21,721 bases of DNA, from positions 1-21,721 of IMG/VR virus record IMGVR_UViG_3300042523_000434. One strand, 5' to 3'. Under the pieces are notes generated by a model, which had not been told where the DNA came from, searched no databases, and worked only from the letters and a program-made list of their open reading frames with translations. A program made the translations under genes and the position numbers. Shown here one piece after another: positions 1 to 4,802 of the stretch. The DNA is from a virus. Positions within the stretch are counted from its first letter, which is position 1. Each line of letters opens with the position of its first letter.

Positions 1-12
1 CCCCAGCTCTTG

Positions 13-86
13 CGATCTGGATGGGACTTGAACCCACGACCTCCGCCGTGACAGGGCGGTGCTCTAACCAACTGAGCCACCAGACC
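13..86 (-). tRNA. tRNA-Asp (anticodon GTC)
   Basis: Read on the minus strand, a complete cloverleaf is visible. The 7-bp acceptor stem is GGTCTGG/CCAGATC with one G-T pair. The D arm is GCTC/GAGC. The anticodon stem is CCGCC/GGCGG around loop CTGTCAC, giving anticodon GTC, which reads Asp codons. The T arm is GTGGG-TTCAAGT-CCCAT. The discriminator base is G. The 3' CCA is not encoded (the next bases are CAA), so the host CCA-adding enzyme would be needed. It is the last element in the leftward-read arm and may belong to a tRNA cluster beyond the edge. Confidence 0.96.
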
Positions 87-140
87 AGTGAAGCAGTTTA
101 TAGTCTGAGTATGGTGCTTAGGACTGTCCCCTTTATTTTA

Positions 141-159
141 CCTGCGTGGCGGTAGCAGG
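141..159 (-). terminator. Possible weak terminator hairpin
   Basis: On the minus strand CCTGC and GCAGG pair around a 9-base loop, just downstream of the 161-codon gene and before the tRNA. The stem is only 5 bp and the following sequence (TAAAATAAA) has no U run, so support is weak. Confidence 0.3.
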
Positions 160-180
160 TTTTGGTTTCGGTTTAACCTA

Positions 181-666
181 CTACCAAGATGCTTGGTACT
201 CAAAGTAATCAAACTTACTTTCAAGACACTTGTTAAGAATACCAATAGTGTCATGCAAGTCACCAAAGTAGTATTGGTCATAACTTGTTGAGCCAAAGAA
301 AAATCCTGAACCTGTTGGCAATAATTCTTCTGCACTTTCTGGGTTTGCAATTACTTCAATACAGGTTTCTTTTAGTTGTTCTAAATCTTCCCTGCGAACT
401 ACGATTGGCTGACATTCATCAACACCATCTGCTAAGTTATTTACAAACCAGTTATGGATTTGATTAGCCTTACGCCAATAACCCATAGGTAGGTCAATGC
501 TCATTCCAGCAAAACCATTATCGTCAATTACATTTTCTAATTCAAGTTTTTCAACAATTTCGTGAAACAATGAATTAGGGGTGTCAATAATGTCACCATT
601 TTCATCACGAGTCCAGTCCTTGCGTGATACATACTCGCTTGCACGAAGATACATGTCTAGTCCCAT
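181..666 (-). CDS. Conserved phage protein beginning MGLDMYL, function unknown
   Basis: A 161-residue soluble protein. The N-terminus MGLDMYLRASEYV is typical of a widespread family of small phage and bacterial proteins of unknown function. No membrane segment, signal peptide or cysteine cluster is visible. It has a central helix-rich part and an aromatic C-terminus rich in Tyr, Phe and Asp (about residues 120-161). The start has a good Shine-Dalgarno sequence (AAGGAGAAC, 5 bases upstream). It is the only gene of its transcription unit, driven by the repeat promoter at 702-730. The family assignment is from memory of the N-terminal signature; no function is claimed. Confidence 0.88.
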   Translation of the reverse strand: MGLDMYLRASEYVSRKDWTRDENGDIIDTPNSLFHEIVEKLELENVIDDNGFAGMSIDLPMGYWRKANQIHNWFVNNLADGVDECQPIVVRREDLEQLKETCIEVIANPESAEELLPTGSGFFFGSTSYDQYYFGDLHDTIGILNKCLESKFDYFEYQASW

Positions 667-701
667 TTGGTTCTCCTTATTAGTAGGTGGTTATTAAAAT
701 A

Positions 702-730
702 ATCTTAGCATAGGGGTCTGACAGTTTTGC
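702..730 (-). promoter_or_regulatory. Repeat-type early promoter, copy 1
   Basis: Minus strand: -35-like GCAAAA, a 17-bp spacer containing TGTCAGACC (715-723), then -10 TAAGAT (707 to 702). It lies about 35 bp upstream of the 161-codon gene. It belongs to an 11-copy family, which is the main support for function since its -35 is poor. Confidence 0.7.
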
Positions 731-738
731 CAGACCCC
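713..738. terminator. Hairpin overlapping promoter copy 1
   Basis: GGGGTCTG (713-720) and CAGACCCC (731-738) form a perfect 8-bp stem with a 10-base loop. It follows the stop codon of the 52-residue gene, so it may end that transcript, while its left arm is the TGTCAGACC element of the next promoter. There is no clean U tract. Confidence 0.5.
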
Positions 739-748
739 ATAACTAAAA

Positions 749-907
749 CTACTTAGTTACAGTAGTCCAACGGTCTTGACCATTTACATCAAGACGGATA
801 CGCAAGGAACCTGTCTGGTTCTTGATTACTTCCTTGACTTCTCCAGTCACGCCAGACTTAGCGGTTGTGAACTGTGAGCCAACAGTTGGGGCAGTTAGTT
901 TAGCCAT
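749..907 (-). CDS. Small basic beta-rich phage protein (52 aa), function unknown
   Basis: A 52-residue protein starting MAKLTAPTVGSQFTTAKSG. The pattern of small residues, Val-Thr strands and the segment RIRLDVNGQDRW suggests a compact beta-barrel (SH3/KOW-like), and similar small proteins are common in actinobacteriophages; this is inference from pattern only. The start has a Shine-Dalgarno sequence (AGAGAAG, 4 bases before ATG). It is transcribed alone from the strong repeat promoter at 955-983. Confidence 0.85.
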   Translation of the reverse strand: MAKLTAPTVGSQFTTAKSGVTGEVKEVIKNQTGSLRIRLDVNGQDRWTTVTK

Positions 908-954
908 TTGCTTCTCTTTTCTGTTTTGGGACTATTCCCTTGTTTGTAGTACCT

Positions 955-983
955 ACTATACACTAAAGGTCTGACATTTTCAA
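955..983 (-). promoter_or_regulatory. Repeat-type early promoter, copy 2 (best consensus)
   Basis: Minus strand: TTGAAA, a 17-bp spacer with TGTCAGACC (968-976), then TATAGT. This is a good sigma70-type promoter and it fixes how the repeat sits in the other copies. Upstream lie TTCACTGAAA near 1000-1009 and the palindrome-like TGTCAATTACGACA at 1021-1034. Confidence 0.82.
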
Positions 984-1020
984 TAGTTTTTTACAAATAT
1001 TTCAGTGAATTTTTTCGGAG

Positions 1021-1034
1021 TGTCGTAATTGACA
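1021..1034. repeat. Distal operator-like element TGTCGTAATTGACA
   Basis: Plus strand TGTCGTAATTGACA, with TGTC/GACA half-sites facing each other. The same element occurs at 4776-4789, and variants at 2299-2313 (one extra base) and 4013-4026. Each lies between the terminator of one unit and the repeat promoter of the next. Probably a protein-binding site; the partner is unknown. Confidence 0.6.
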
Positions 1035-1039
1035 AATCC

Positions 1040-1057
1040 AAAAAAATGGGGCGACCC
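1040..1057 (-). terminator. Compact intrinsic terminator
   Basis: Minus strand: GGG-TCG-CCCC followed by A and seven T. It sits directly after the stop of the gene ending at 1059 and closes the seven-gene unit that starts at 2217. The stem is short, but the U run and repetition at 2319-2335 support it. Confidence 0.65.
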
Positions 1058-1058
1058 T

Positions 1059-1274
1059 TCAGTCCTCATCATAGACATATAGATCAACAATATCTTCTTC
1101 ACCTATGTACTTATGTAACTCTTCATCCCATTCGTCTAGGTAGTTTACCTGATAACCATCTTGAAGAATATCAATGCTTTTAATTTGCACTGGCTCTTCT
1201 AGTTCATCAAATATGATTAGGTCTCCAGGCTCTAGCTGGTAGCCAATTAATTTATCTGCGTACTTATAATTCAT
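1059..1274 (-). CDS. Acidic phage protein (71 aa), function unknown
   Basis: Starts MNYKYADKLIGYQLEPGDLI. The segment Q-L-E-P-G-D-L-I-x-F-D resembles a family of small actinophage proteins that I recognise but cannot assign a function. It is acidic, with a DE-rich C-terminus (GEEDIVDLYVYDED). The ATG at 1274 is preferred because AGAG lies just upstream and the 5' extension to 1289 has no ribosome site and would deepen the overlap with the previous gene. It overlaps the preceding 34-codon gene by 11 bases, implying translational coupling. It is last in its operon, followed by the terminator at 1040-1057. Confidence 0.82.
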   Translation of the reverse strand: MNYKYADKLIGYQLEPGDLIIFDELEEPVQIKSIDILQDGYQVNYLDEWDEELHKYIGEEDIVDLYVYDED

Positions 1275-1368
1275 TATCTCTACTCTCATATTTATCTGAT
1301 AAAACTGCTACCCCTGAGACAGCACCTAATACCAAAAGCACTAAGATAATACCATAGAAGATTTCCAT
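1264..1368 (-). CDS. Tiny single-pass membrane protein (34 aa)
   Basis: MEIFYGIILVLLVLGAVSGV gives one transmembrane segment over about residues 4-23, followed by a short charged tail (SDKYESRDNEL). The ATG overlaps the stop of the upstream gene (TAATG) and is preceded by AGGGAGGG, a strong ribosome site. The organisation, overlap and ribosome site support a real gene despite its size. Function unknown; tiny early phage membrane proteins often modify host envelope or membrane processes, but nothing here says which. Confidence 0.72.
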   Translation of the reverse strand: MEIFYGIILVLLVLGAVSGVAVLSDKYESRDNEL

Positions 1369-1487
1369 TACATACCCTCCCTTTCACGGAGGTATGCAAC
1401 GTATGTTTCTGTAGATGCCATTTCACTCATTAGTCTATCTAACTTAGTAAATGTATCTTCAACTGGTTTACGATTAAATAATCTCAT
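1368..1487 (-). CDS. Small phage protein (39 aa), unknown
   Basis: Starts MRLFNRKPVEDTFTKLDRLM and is predicted mostly helical and charged (ending YVAYLREREGM). Start and stop overlap with neighbours on both sides by TAATG, so it is embedded in a coupled operon. No recognisable domain. Confidence 0.7.
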   Translation of the reverse strand: MRLFNRKPVEDTFTKLDRLMSEMASTETYVAYLREREGM

Positions 1488-1621
1488 TACCCCTCACAAT
1501 CCATACACTTACGGTAAGAGTTACCGCAAGACAGGCTAGACTCTAATGGTTCGGCACAGCACCCATACAGGTTATGACTAGCCACTGTGTCCCCACAATT
1601 ATTACATAATTTTATAGCCAT
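1487..1621 (-). CDS. Tiny Cys-rich zinc-ribbon-like protein (44 aa)
   Basis: MAIKLCNNCGDTV with seven cysteines in 44 residues: C6-x2-C9, C21-C22, C32 and C39-x2-C42. Two CxxC knuckles fit a single zinc ribbon. The ATG at 1621 is chosen over the open extension to 1687 because the extension lies wholly inside the upstream 49-codon gene. It overlaps that gene by 10 bases and the following gene by TAATG. It probably binds nucleic acid or protein through zinc; no target can be inferred. Confidence 0.78.
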   Translation of the reverse strand: MAIKLCNNCGDTVASHNLYGCCAEPLESSLSCGNSYRKCMDCEG

Positions 1622-1761
1622 TCTGTTAAATCTCCATCTGCTATTTCTGAATAGTCCATACCATTTGCTTCTGCGATTGCTTCCCATACATCATCTTCAT
1701 TATAAATTCCATCAGGGTGGTTTTCCATTAGAATCATTTCTATTGTTTTCATCATAGCCAT
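1612..1761 (-). CDS. Small acidic phage protein (49 aa), unknown
   Basis: MAMMKTIEMILMENHPDGIY and an acidic, helical remainder ending DGDLTEWL. The ATG overlaps the stop of the upstream 112-residue gene by TAATG. The pattern of a short helix, H-P-D-G and then D-D-V-W-E-A-I could be a small winged-helix-like fold, but this is weak. The reading frame is favoured over the overlapping frame because it chains by TAATG with its upstream neighbour. Confidence 0.7.
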   Translation of the reverse strand: MAMMKTIEMILMENHPDGIYNEDDVWEAIAEANGMDYSEIADGDLTEWL

Positions 1762-2099
1762 TATGCAAATACCTTTCCATAGAGTGGTGTTGAATTGTTA
1801 TTGTCTAAATCATTAAGTAAATCATTTACTAAATCTAATACAACTACCCTGTCAAGTAGTTCTGTAATTTCTGAACGGGCAATAGAATAAATACCAAAGC
1901 CTGTTTCATCAAGAATGTGTTCCTGAATTAAGTGTGAAATAACCATACGGGTAAAGTATGAATAGTCACGATGACGTGGTTGTGCGTGTACTAAAGCACC
2001 AACTAAATCATCTTCCCAAGTAGATTCACCCCAATGTGAATACAAGACGGTTAATGATTCTGTTCCATCATCAAATACAAAATTAATTCTTGCACCCAT
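1761..2099 (-). CDS. Conserved actinophage protein with YSHWGE motif (112 aa)
   Basis: Begins MGARINFVFDDGTESLTVLY and contains YSHWGESTWEDDL (about residues 20-32) and SYFTRMVISHLI (about 47-58). These signatures belong to a hypothetical family frequent in actinobacteriophages; I know of no assigned activity. No membrane segment or metal ligand cluster is visible. The start lies one base after the stop of the 38-codon gene, and its stop overlaps the next ATG. It is the largest gene in this seven-gene unit. Confidence 0.86.
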   Translation of the reverse strand: MGARINFVFDDGTESLTVLYSHWGESTWEDDLVGALVHAQPRHRDYSYFTRMVISHLIQEHILDETGFGIYSIARSEITELLDRVVVLDLVNDLLNDLDNNNSTPLYGKVFA

Positions 2100-2100
2100 T

Positions 2101-2217
2101 TTAGTAACCTGCTTCCGTTAGCATTTTGTTAATTGCATCTAATTCTTCTTTAGACAATTTCTCAAGGGCTTGCTCATCAATGACACCCTCAAATAGGTCT
2201 ATCAGTAATTCTGACAT
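2101..2217 (-). CDS. Small acidic protein (38 aa), first gene of a seven-gene operon
   Basis: MSELLIDLFEGVIDEQALEK, then KLSKEELDAINKMLTEAGY: two short amphipathic helices, acidic overall. It has a strong ribosome site, AAGGAGAATAA, before the ATG. It is first downstream of repeat promoter copy 3, and its stop is one base from the next start. No family recognised. Confidence 0.78.
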   Translation of the reverse strand: MSELLIDLFEGVIDEQALEKLSKEELDAINKMLTEAGY

Positions 2218-2244
2218 TTATTCTCCTTAGTAGGTTATGTGACT

Positions 2245-2273
2245 ACATTACCACAAAGGTCTGACAATTTCTA
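2245..2273 (-). promoter_or_regulatory. Repeat-type early promoter, copy 3
   Basis: Minus strand TAGAAA, 17-bp spacer with TGTCAGACC (2258-2266), -10 TAATGT. It drives the unit running from 2217 down to 1059. A TCACGGAAAA variant of the upstream element is near 2279-2288, and TGTCAAGTTACGACA lies at 2299-2313. Confidence 0.7.
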
Positions 2274-2318
2274 GTGTTTTCCGTGATTATTTTCTTAATG
2301 TCGTAACTTGACAAATCC

Positions 2319-2335
2319 AAAAAAATGGGTCGCCC
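2319..2335 (-). terminator. Compact intrinsic terminator
   Basis: Minus strand GGG-CGA-CCC, A, seven T. The downstream sequence (GGATTTGTCAA) is identical to that after the terminator at 1040-1057, but the hairpin loop is inverted. It ends the whiB-containing unit. Confidence 0.65.
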
Positions 2336-2354
2336 CCCAGCTTTCAAACCTGGC

Positions 2355-2555
2355 TTACTCCTCTGTCCAATGTTTGGGTATTTCGATTCCATTTTCTTTT
2401 GCTCGGTCAAGCCATTCGTTTGCGGTGTAACGCATTTCAAGAAATACGTTTACTAAACTTTTAAGATCGTTACCATAGTAGTCACGTCTAACCCACTCTT
2501 CAATTTCTCCCAGGCAAAAAAATTCTTGCTCACGATAAAGTTCTTTTGTATTCAT
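2355..2555 (-). CDS. Phage protein of unknown function (66 aa)
   Basis: MNTKELYREQEFFCLGEIEE, then a helical body with W-V-R-R-D-Y-Y-G-N-D and a C-terminus ending IEIPKHWTEE. The ATG at 2555 is chosen because its A is the last base of the upstream stop (TAATG) and GAGGA lies 7 bases away. An earlier ATG at 2573 falls inside the upstream gene without support. Last gene of the unit before the terminator at 2319-2335. Confidence 0.8.
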   Translation of the reverse strand: MNTKELYREQEFFCLGEIEEWVRRDYYGNDLKSLVNVFLEMRYTANEWLDRAKENGIEIPKHWTEE

Positions 2556-2746
2556 TAGGCAGTCCTCACGCATTCTGTGTAGTAGTCAATTATTGAAACG
2601 GCTGGTATGTACCAAATCATTTCACCGTCTAGTGTTTCTAACGTCAGCATTTCTTTTTCAATAAACATTGGTTGGTCAGGGTGTATGTCTAAATAGGTTT
2701 TAGATTCTCCGTTAGTAAAGTTTACAATTAGATTAGTTTGAAACAA
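2555..2746 (-). CDS. Phage protein of unknown function (63 aa, probable TTG start)
   Basis: The frame contains IVNFTNGESKTYLDIHPDQP and ends DYYTECVRTA: beta-rich, no clear family. There is no ATG near the end of whiB. A TTG at 2746 preceded by AAAGGAAAGCAC is the best start and overlaps whiB by 14 bases. An ATG at 2803 would overlap whiB by 71 bases and lacks a ribosome site. The start is therefore uncertain; the frame itself is well supported by coupling to its neighbours. Confidence 0.7.
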   Translation of the reverse strand: MFQTNLIVNFTNGESKTYLDIHPDQPMFIEKEMLTLETLDGEMIWYIPAVSIIDYYTECVRTA

Positions 2747-2942
2747 GTGCTTTCCTTTCGTCTGCGGTGACTCCGCCAAAGATACCAAACTCGATACCGT
2801 CATTCAATGCAAACTCTAAACACTCTGACTTTACAGGGCAAGAGTTGCAGATTGCTTTTGCTTTTTCTACCTTAGACTTTAGTTCGCTAAAGAATAAGTT
2901 TGTGTCTACATCTTTACAGGCTATGTCGTTAAAGTTAAACAT
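2733..2942 (-). CDS. whiB: WhiB-family iron-sulphur transcriptional regulator
   Basis: A 69-residue protein with the WhiB signature: C9-x22-C32-x2-C35-x5-C41, which in this family ligate a [4Fe-4S] cluster, followed by the turn GIFGG (53-57, usually GVWGG; Phe replaces Trp here). In the family, WhiB proteins bind the region-4 domain of the primary sigma factor and redirect transcription. This copy ends soon after TADERKALVSN, so the basic DNA-contacting tail is very short. The ATG at 2942 is preferred (GAGGAA 5 bases upstream, overlapping the previous stop); an upstream ATG at 2978 would extend into the neighbouring gene. WhiB proteins are diagnostic of Actinobacteria and their phages. It is a natural candidate to act at the repeat promoters of this arm. 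Confidence 0.94.
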   Translation of the reverse strand: MFNFNDIACKDVDTNLFFSELKSKVEKAKAICNSCPVKSECLEFALNDGIEFGIFGGVTADERKALVSN

Positions 2943-3234
2943 CAAATTCCTCATCTTCATAGTATTCGTCTGATTCAAGCCAAGAGTCTAGGCGGTGTTG
3001 CTCAACGATAGCGTGAGCAGGTGCAGTAGTCATTCCACGATAATAAACTCCCTGAGGCATTTCTATTTCTGCATAGATGTCCTCATTCCAATAAGCGTTA
3101 ATGGCATCAACGCAGGGCTGTACCATAGATGACGGAATTGGTGGATAGAAATTGTATTGCAAGTGCAGGTTAATCTGCTGTTCCATAGGCATAGTATCCA
3201 TAGCGGATAATTCGGTTGCGAAGTTTAGTCCCAT
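2935..3234 (-). CDS. Conserved actinophage protein (99 aa), unknown
   Basis: Contains MPMEQQINLHLQYNFYPPIP at about residues 15-34, SMVQPCVDAINAY and PQGVYYRGMTTAPAHAIVEQ at about 60-79, and an acidic tail (ESDEYYEDEEFDV). The combination of IxxHLQxNxYPP and YRGxTxAPAxxIxEQH is a signature I associate with actinobacteriophage hypothetical proteins. A strong ribosome site (AGGAGAATAAA) precedes the ATG, one base after the previous stop. Its last codons overlap the whiB start. Confidence 0.88.
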   Translation of the reverse strand: MGLNFATELSAMDTMPMEQQINLHLQYNFYPPIPSSMVQPCVDAINAYWNEDIYAEIEMPQGVYYRGMTTAPAHAIVEQHRLDSWLESDEYYEDEEFDV

Positions 3235-3235
3235 T

Positions 3236-3400
3236 TTATTCTCCTAGTAGGTTTTTGTATTTTGACTTACGGGTGTATTTCTTTTTGTTACGGTGTTTGG
3301 CAGAAGCGTTACTCCTACGCAATTCTAGTCTTGCCCTAAGTTGCTCAGGGCTTGCAGGTAATTTCATCATAGGATTTATCTTAGCAGATAGGTCTGACAT
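3236..3400 (-). CDS. Small basic phage protein (54 aa), start overlaps a promoter repeat
   Basis: MSDLSAKINPMMKLPASPEQ, followed by an arginine/lysine-rich stretch (R-A-R-L-E-L-R-R-S-N-A, then K-H-R-N-K-K-K-Y-T-R-K). It is strongly basic and probably contacts RNA or DNA; the motif LPASPEQxRARLExRRSN recurs in actinophage small proteins. GAGGAG lies 5 bases before the ATG at 3400. The start codon and first codons are also the TGTCAGACC promoter repeat with its -10 (3378-3399), so the DNA is both coding and regulatory. If that promoter fires, an internal ATG-ATG (residues 11-12) would be the only start on the shorter transcript. Confidence 0.82.
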   Translation of the reverse strand: MSDLSAKINPMMKLPASPEQLRARLELRRSNASAKHRNKKKYTRKSKYKNLLGE

Positions 3401-3406
3401 TTTTAC
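3378..3406 (-). promoter_or_regulatory. Repeat-type promoter, copy 4, inside an operon and a coding start
   Basis: Minus strand GTAAAA, spacer with TGTCAGACC (3391-3399), -10 TAAGAT (3383 to 3378). It is as well matched as copies 1 and 6 but sits inside the 3654-2355 operon and overlaps the first codons of the 54-residue gene. It may boost whiB and the genes after it. Confidence 0.55.
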
Positions 3407-3654
3407 TCCTCATCCCAGTCAGCATCGCTAAACATTTCAGTCCAGCAAACTCCACACACTCCACTAATGAAACGCTCACGCACGTCAGCATCATAGGCAG
3501 ACAACACGTCTTGGGCATAAGCACCTTGACGGTATGCAAATAACTTATCAGATGTAATTCTGACAGTTACGGTATCGCCACACATTGGGCAAGGGTGTGA
3601 TGTAACGACATAGTTCTCGTTCATCACTTTCATTGGGTTGTGTAGAGTGAACAT
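3403..3654 (-). CDS. Zinc-ribbon protein (83 aa) with paired CxxC motifs
   Basis: Has C22-x2-C25 (HPCPMCGD) and C67-x2-C70 (GVCGVCWTEMF), the two knuckles of a zinc ribbon separated by a helical insert (about residues 40-62). Such proteins are common in actinophages; no specific activity is known to me. The ATG at 3654 has AAAGGGA 5 bases upstream and lies about 24 bases after the expected start of transcription from copy 5. First gene of a six-gene unit that includes whiB. Confidence 0.86.
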   Translation of the reverse strand: MFTLHNPMKVMNENYVVTSHPCPMCGDTVTVRITSDKLFAYRQGAYAQDVLSAYDADVRERFISGVCGVCWTEMFSDADWDEE

Positions 3655-3683
3655 AGTGTCCCTTTCGATTGGTTGATGGTATC

Positions 3684-3712
3684 ATCCTAGCATAGAGGTC
3701 TGACAATTTTGG
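3684..3712 (-). promoter_or_regulatory. Repeat-type early promoter, copy 5 (drives whiB operon)
   Basis: Minus strand: CCAAAA, a 17-bp spacer with TGTCAGACC (3697-3705), -10 TAGGAT. Upstream elements are degenerate here (GTCACCAAAA; no clean TGTC...GACA). It drives 3654 down to 2355. Confidence 0.7.
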
Positions 3713-3751
3713 TGACATTTTGGGTGTTTCGTAAAAGGGTTTTTCAAAACT

Positions 3752-3770
3752 GGGGGGCGACCCCGTGGGG
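3752..3770 (-). terminator. GC hairpin after the 50-residue gene
   Basis: GGGG-CGA-CCCC (3754-3764) with an alternative CCCC-GT-GGGG (3761-3770). On the minus strand it follows the stop at 3778 and precedes AGTTTTG. Same core as the other unit-ending hairpins. Confidence 0.5.
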
Positions 3771-3777
3771 TGGTGGG

Positions 3778-3930
3778 CTATGAGTCCCAACCAAACAGAT
3801 AGCCTTCCATACCTGCGTCTTCAGGCATTTCGTCATCTAGTTCGAACTCCTGCTCAAGACCTTCATCAAAGGCAAACACCTCATCCAAAAGGATTTCGGT
3901 TGCAAAGTCAACATCTTGAAATGAATACAT
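3778..3930 (-). CDS. Very acidic small protein (50 aa), unknown
   Basis: MYSFQDVDFATEILLDEVFA, then FDEGLEQEFELDDEMPEDAG: about a third of the residues are Asp or Glu. Acidic phage mini-proteins sometimes mimic DNA, but nothing specific shows that here. ATG 3930 follows TTAGGAAAAAA. The ATG at 3981 belongs to the promoter repeat (it would read MSDPYARM) and is rejected as a start. Monocistronic, from copy 6. Confidence 0.78.
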   Translation of the reverse strand: MYSFQDVDFATEILLDEVFAFDEGLEQEFELDDEMPEDAGMEGYLFGWDS

Positions 3931-3958
3931 TTTTTTCCTAACGGTTGATGATGATTTC

Positions 3959-3987
3959 ATCCTAGCATAAGGGTCTGACATTTTTCA
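3959..3987 (-). promoter_or_regulatory. Repeat-type early promoter, copy 6
   Basis: Minus strand TGAAAA, a 17-bp spacer with TGTCAGACC (3972-3980), -10 TAGGAT. Two TCACTGAAA copies lie directly upstream in tandem (about 3984-4001), and a TGTCAATTACGACA variant at 4013-4026. Confidence 0.75.
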
Positions 3988-4027
3988 GTGATTTCAGTGA
4001 CTATTATCTTAATGTCGTAATTGATCT

Positions 4028-4057
4028 GGGGCGATCTTGGGGTCGCCCCTTTCGGGG
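4028..4057 (-). terminator. GC hairpin ending the 4678-4070 unit
   Basis: GGGGCGA (4028-4034) and TCGCCCC (4043-4049) form a 7-bp perfect stem; CCCC-TTTC-GGGG (4046-4057) is an alternative fold. It lies just after the stop at 4070 on the minus strand, with no U run, as is frequent for actinobacterial terminators. Confidence 0.6.
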
Positions 4058-4069
4058 GCTTTGTCAAGC

Positions 4070-4150
4070 CTAGTCGGTGTATCTATCCACTAGCAAATAA
4101 ATAAAACTTGTTAGGGATAAAATTAAAACCCAAGAATAAAAACTGTTCAT
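4070..4150 (-). CDS. Tiny membrane peptide (26 aa)
   Basis: MNSFYSWVLILSLTSFIYLL, then VDRYTD: one hydrophobic segment and a short charged tail. The ATG overlaps the previous stop by TAATG, the same coupling used elsewhere in this arm, and a terminator hairpin follows. Without those cues it would be too short to call. Confidence 0.6.
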   Translation of the reverse strand: MNSFYSWVLILSLTSFIYLLVDRYTD

Positions 4151-4299
4151 TAAAATCCTGCTCTCTTATTTTTGTTGTCGCAATCCTCGCACACAATGTT
4201 GTCATAGAAATCTGACCACGTTGGATAAAATGCTGGGTAGTCATAGTTCATTTTATCTTTACACGCAACACACTCAAGACCAATAAACTCTTTTAGCAT
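4150..4299 (-). CDS. Zinc-ribbon mini-protein (49 aa)
   Basis: MLKEFIGLECVACKDKMNYD has C10-x2-C13, and IVCEDCDN has C37-x2-C40, the classic two-knuckle zinc ribbon with a 23-residue aromatic linker (YDYPAFYPTWSDFYD). Overlaps both neighbours by TAATG. Role unknown. Confidence 0.8.
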   Translation of the reverse strand: MLKEFIGLECVACKDKMNYDYPAFYPTWSDFYDNIVCEDCDNKNKRAGF

Positions 4300-4463
4300 T
4301 AGTTCATCACAGCACTTTCAAATCGGTAGTTATCAAAGTTTGGATTATCTGCTTTTAGAATTACAGAAAAATCTTTTGTTAGTTTTTCAATTAGTTCATA
4401 GTTAGAATCTGTTAGATTGCTATTTAGAACTTTTGCTATTTGAATGTAGTCCTTGCGTGTCAT
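4299..4463 (-). CDS. MTRKDYI-type small phage protein (54 aa)
   Basis: MTRKDYIQIAKVLNSNLTDS and a C-terminus with DNPNFDNYRFESAVMN. The pattern MTRKDY-x-I-A...D-N-P-x-F-x-x-x-R-F-x-x-A is a family I recognise from many phages; its function is not known to me. Helical, no metal site. TAATG overlap with the gene upstream. Confidence 0.84.
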   Translation of the reverse strand: MTRKDYIQIAKVLNSNLTDSNYELIEKLTKDFSVILKADNPNFDNYRFESAVMN

Positions 4464-4678
4464 TATCGTGACAACCTTTCTAGTAGGGCTTGTTCGCCTT
4501 TGGTCATTTCGTCAATCATACTTTGAATCTGATTGAATCCTAATCTCTGGTTAATGCATTCCGCAAGAATTGCAGATAGCGAAACATACGCTAGACGAGT
4601 GTCATAGGAAAGCGGATAATTAAAACGCCCCAAATCGTTGTGGGCTTGAATGTATTTCTCTGTATCTAGTGTTCTCAT
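4463..4678 (-). CDS. Helical phage protein (71 aa), unknown
   Basis: MRTLDTEKYIQAHNDLGRFN, then a long helical region (ILAECINQRL to MTKGEQALLERLSR). First gene of a four-gene unit from copy 7, with AAAGG 8 bases before the ATG. No recognised domain. Confidence 0.8.
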   Translation of the reverse strand: MRTLDTEKYIQAHNDLGRFNYPLSYDTRLAYVSLSAILAECINQRLGFNQIQSMIDEMTKGEQALLERLSR

Positions 4679-4710
4679 AGTGAAAACCTTTCGTTTGTTT
4701 GTATGCCTTT

Positions 4711-4739
4711 AGCATAGCATAGGGGTCTGACATTTTTGG
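4711..4739 (-). promoter_or_regulatory. Repeat-type early promoter, copy 7
   Basis: TGTCAGACC at 4724-4732, -10 position TATGCT (weak), -35 position CCAAAA. TTTCAGTGA is at 4756-4764 and the full TGTCGTAATTGACA at 4776-4789, making this the most complete copy of the whole module. Confidence 0.7.
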
Positions 4740-4802
4740 TAGCGAAACCCTATAATTTCAGTGATTTTTCGGGCGTGTCGTAATTGACATTTGCCCAGCT
4801 TT

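Noticed and set aside
13-86. tRNA-Asp as an attachment site for integration
   Set aside because: No integrase gene or second repeat of the tRNA end is visible in the window.
138-350. 70-codon minus-strand frame
   Set aside because: Shadow of the 161-residue MGLDMYL gene in another frame, low-complexity composition.
2243-2440. 65-codon minus-strand frame
   Set aside because: Starts inside the 66-residue gene, runs through terminator and promoter copy 3; no ribosome site.
3548-3790. 80-codon minus-strand frame and the 5' extension of the 50-residue gene (to 3981)
   Set aside because: Both read through the promoter repeat, which translates as (M)SD-x-YARM; they are by-products of the regulatory sequence.
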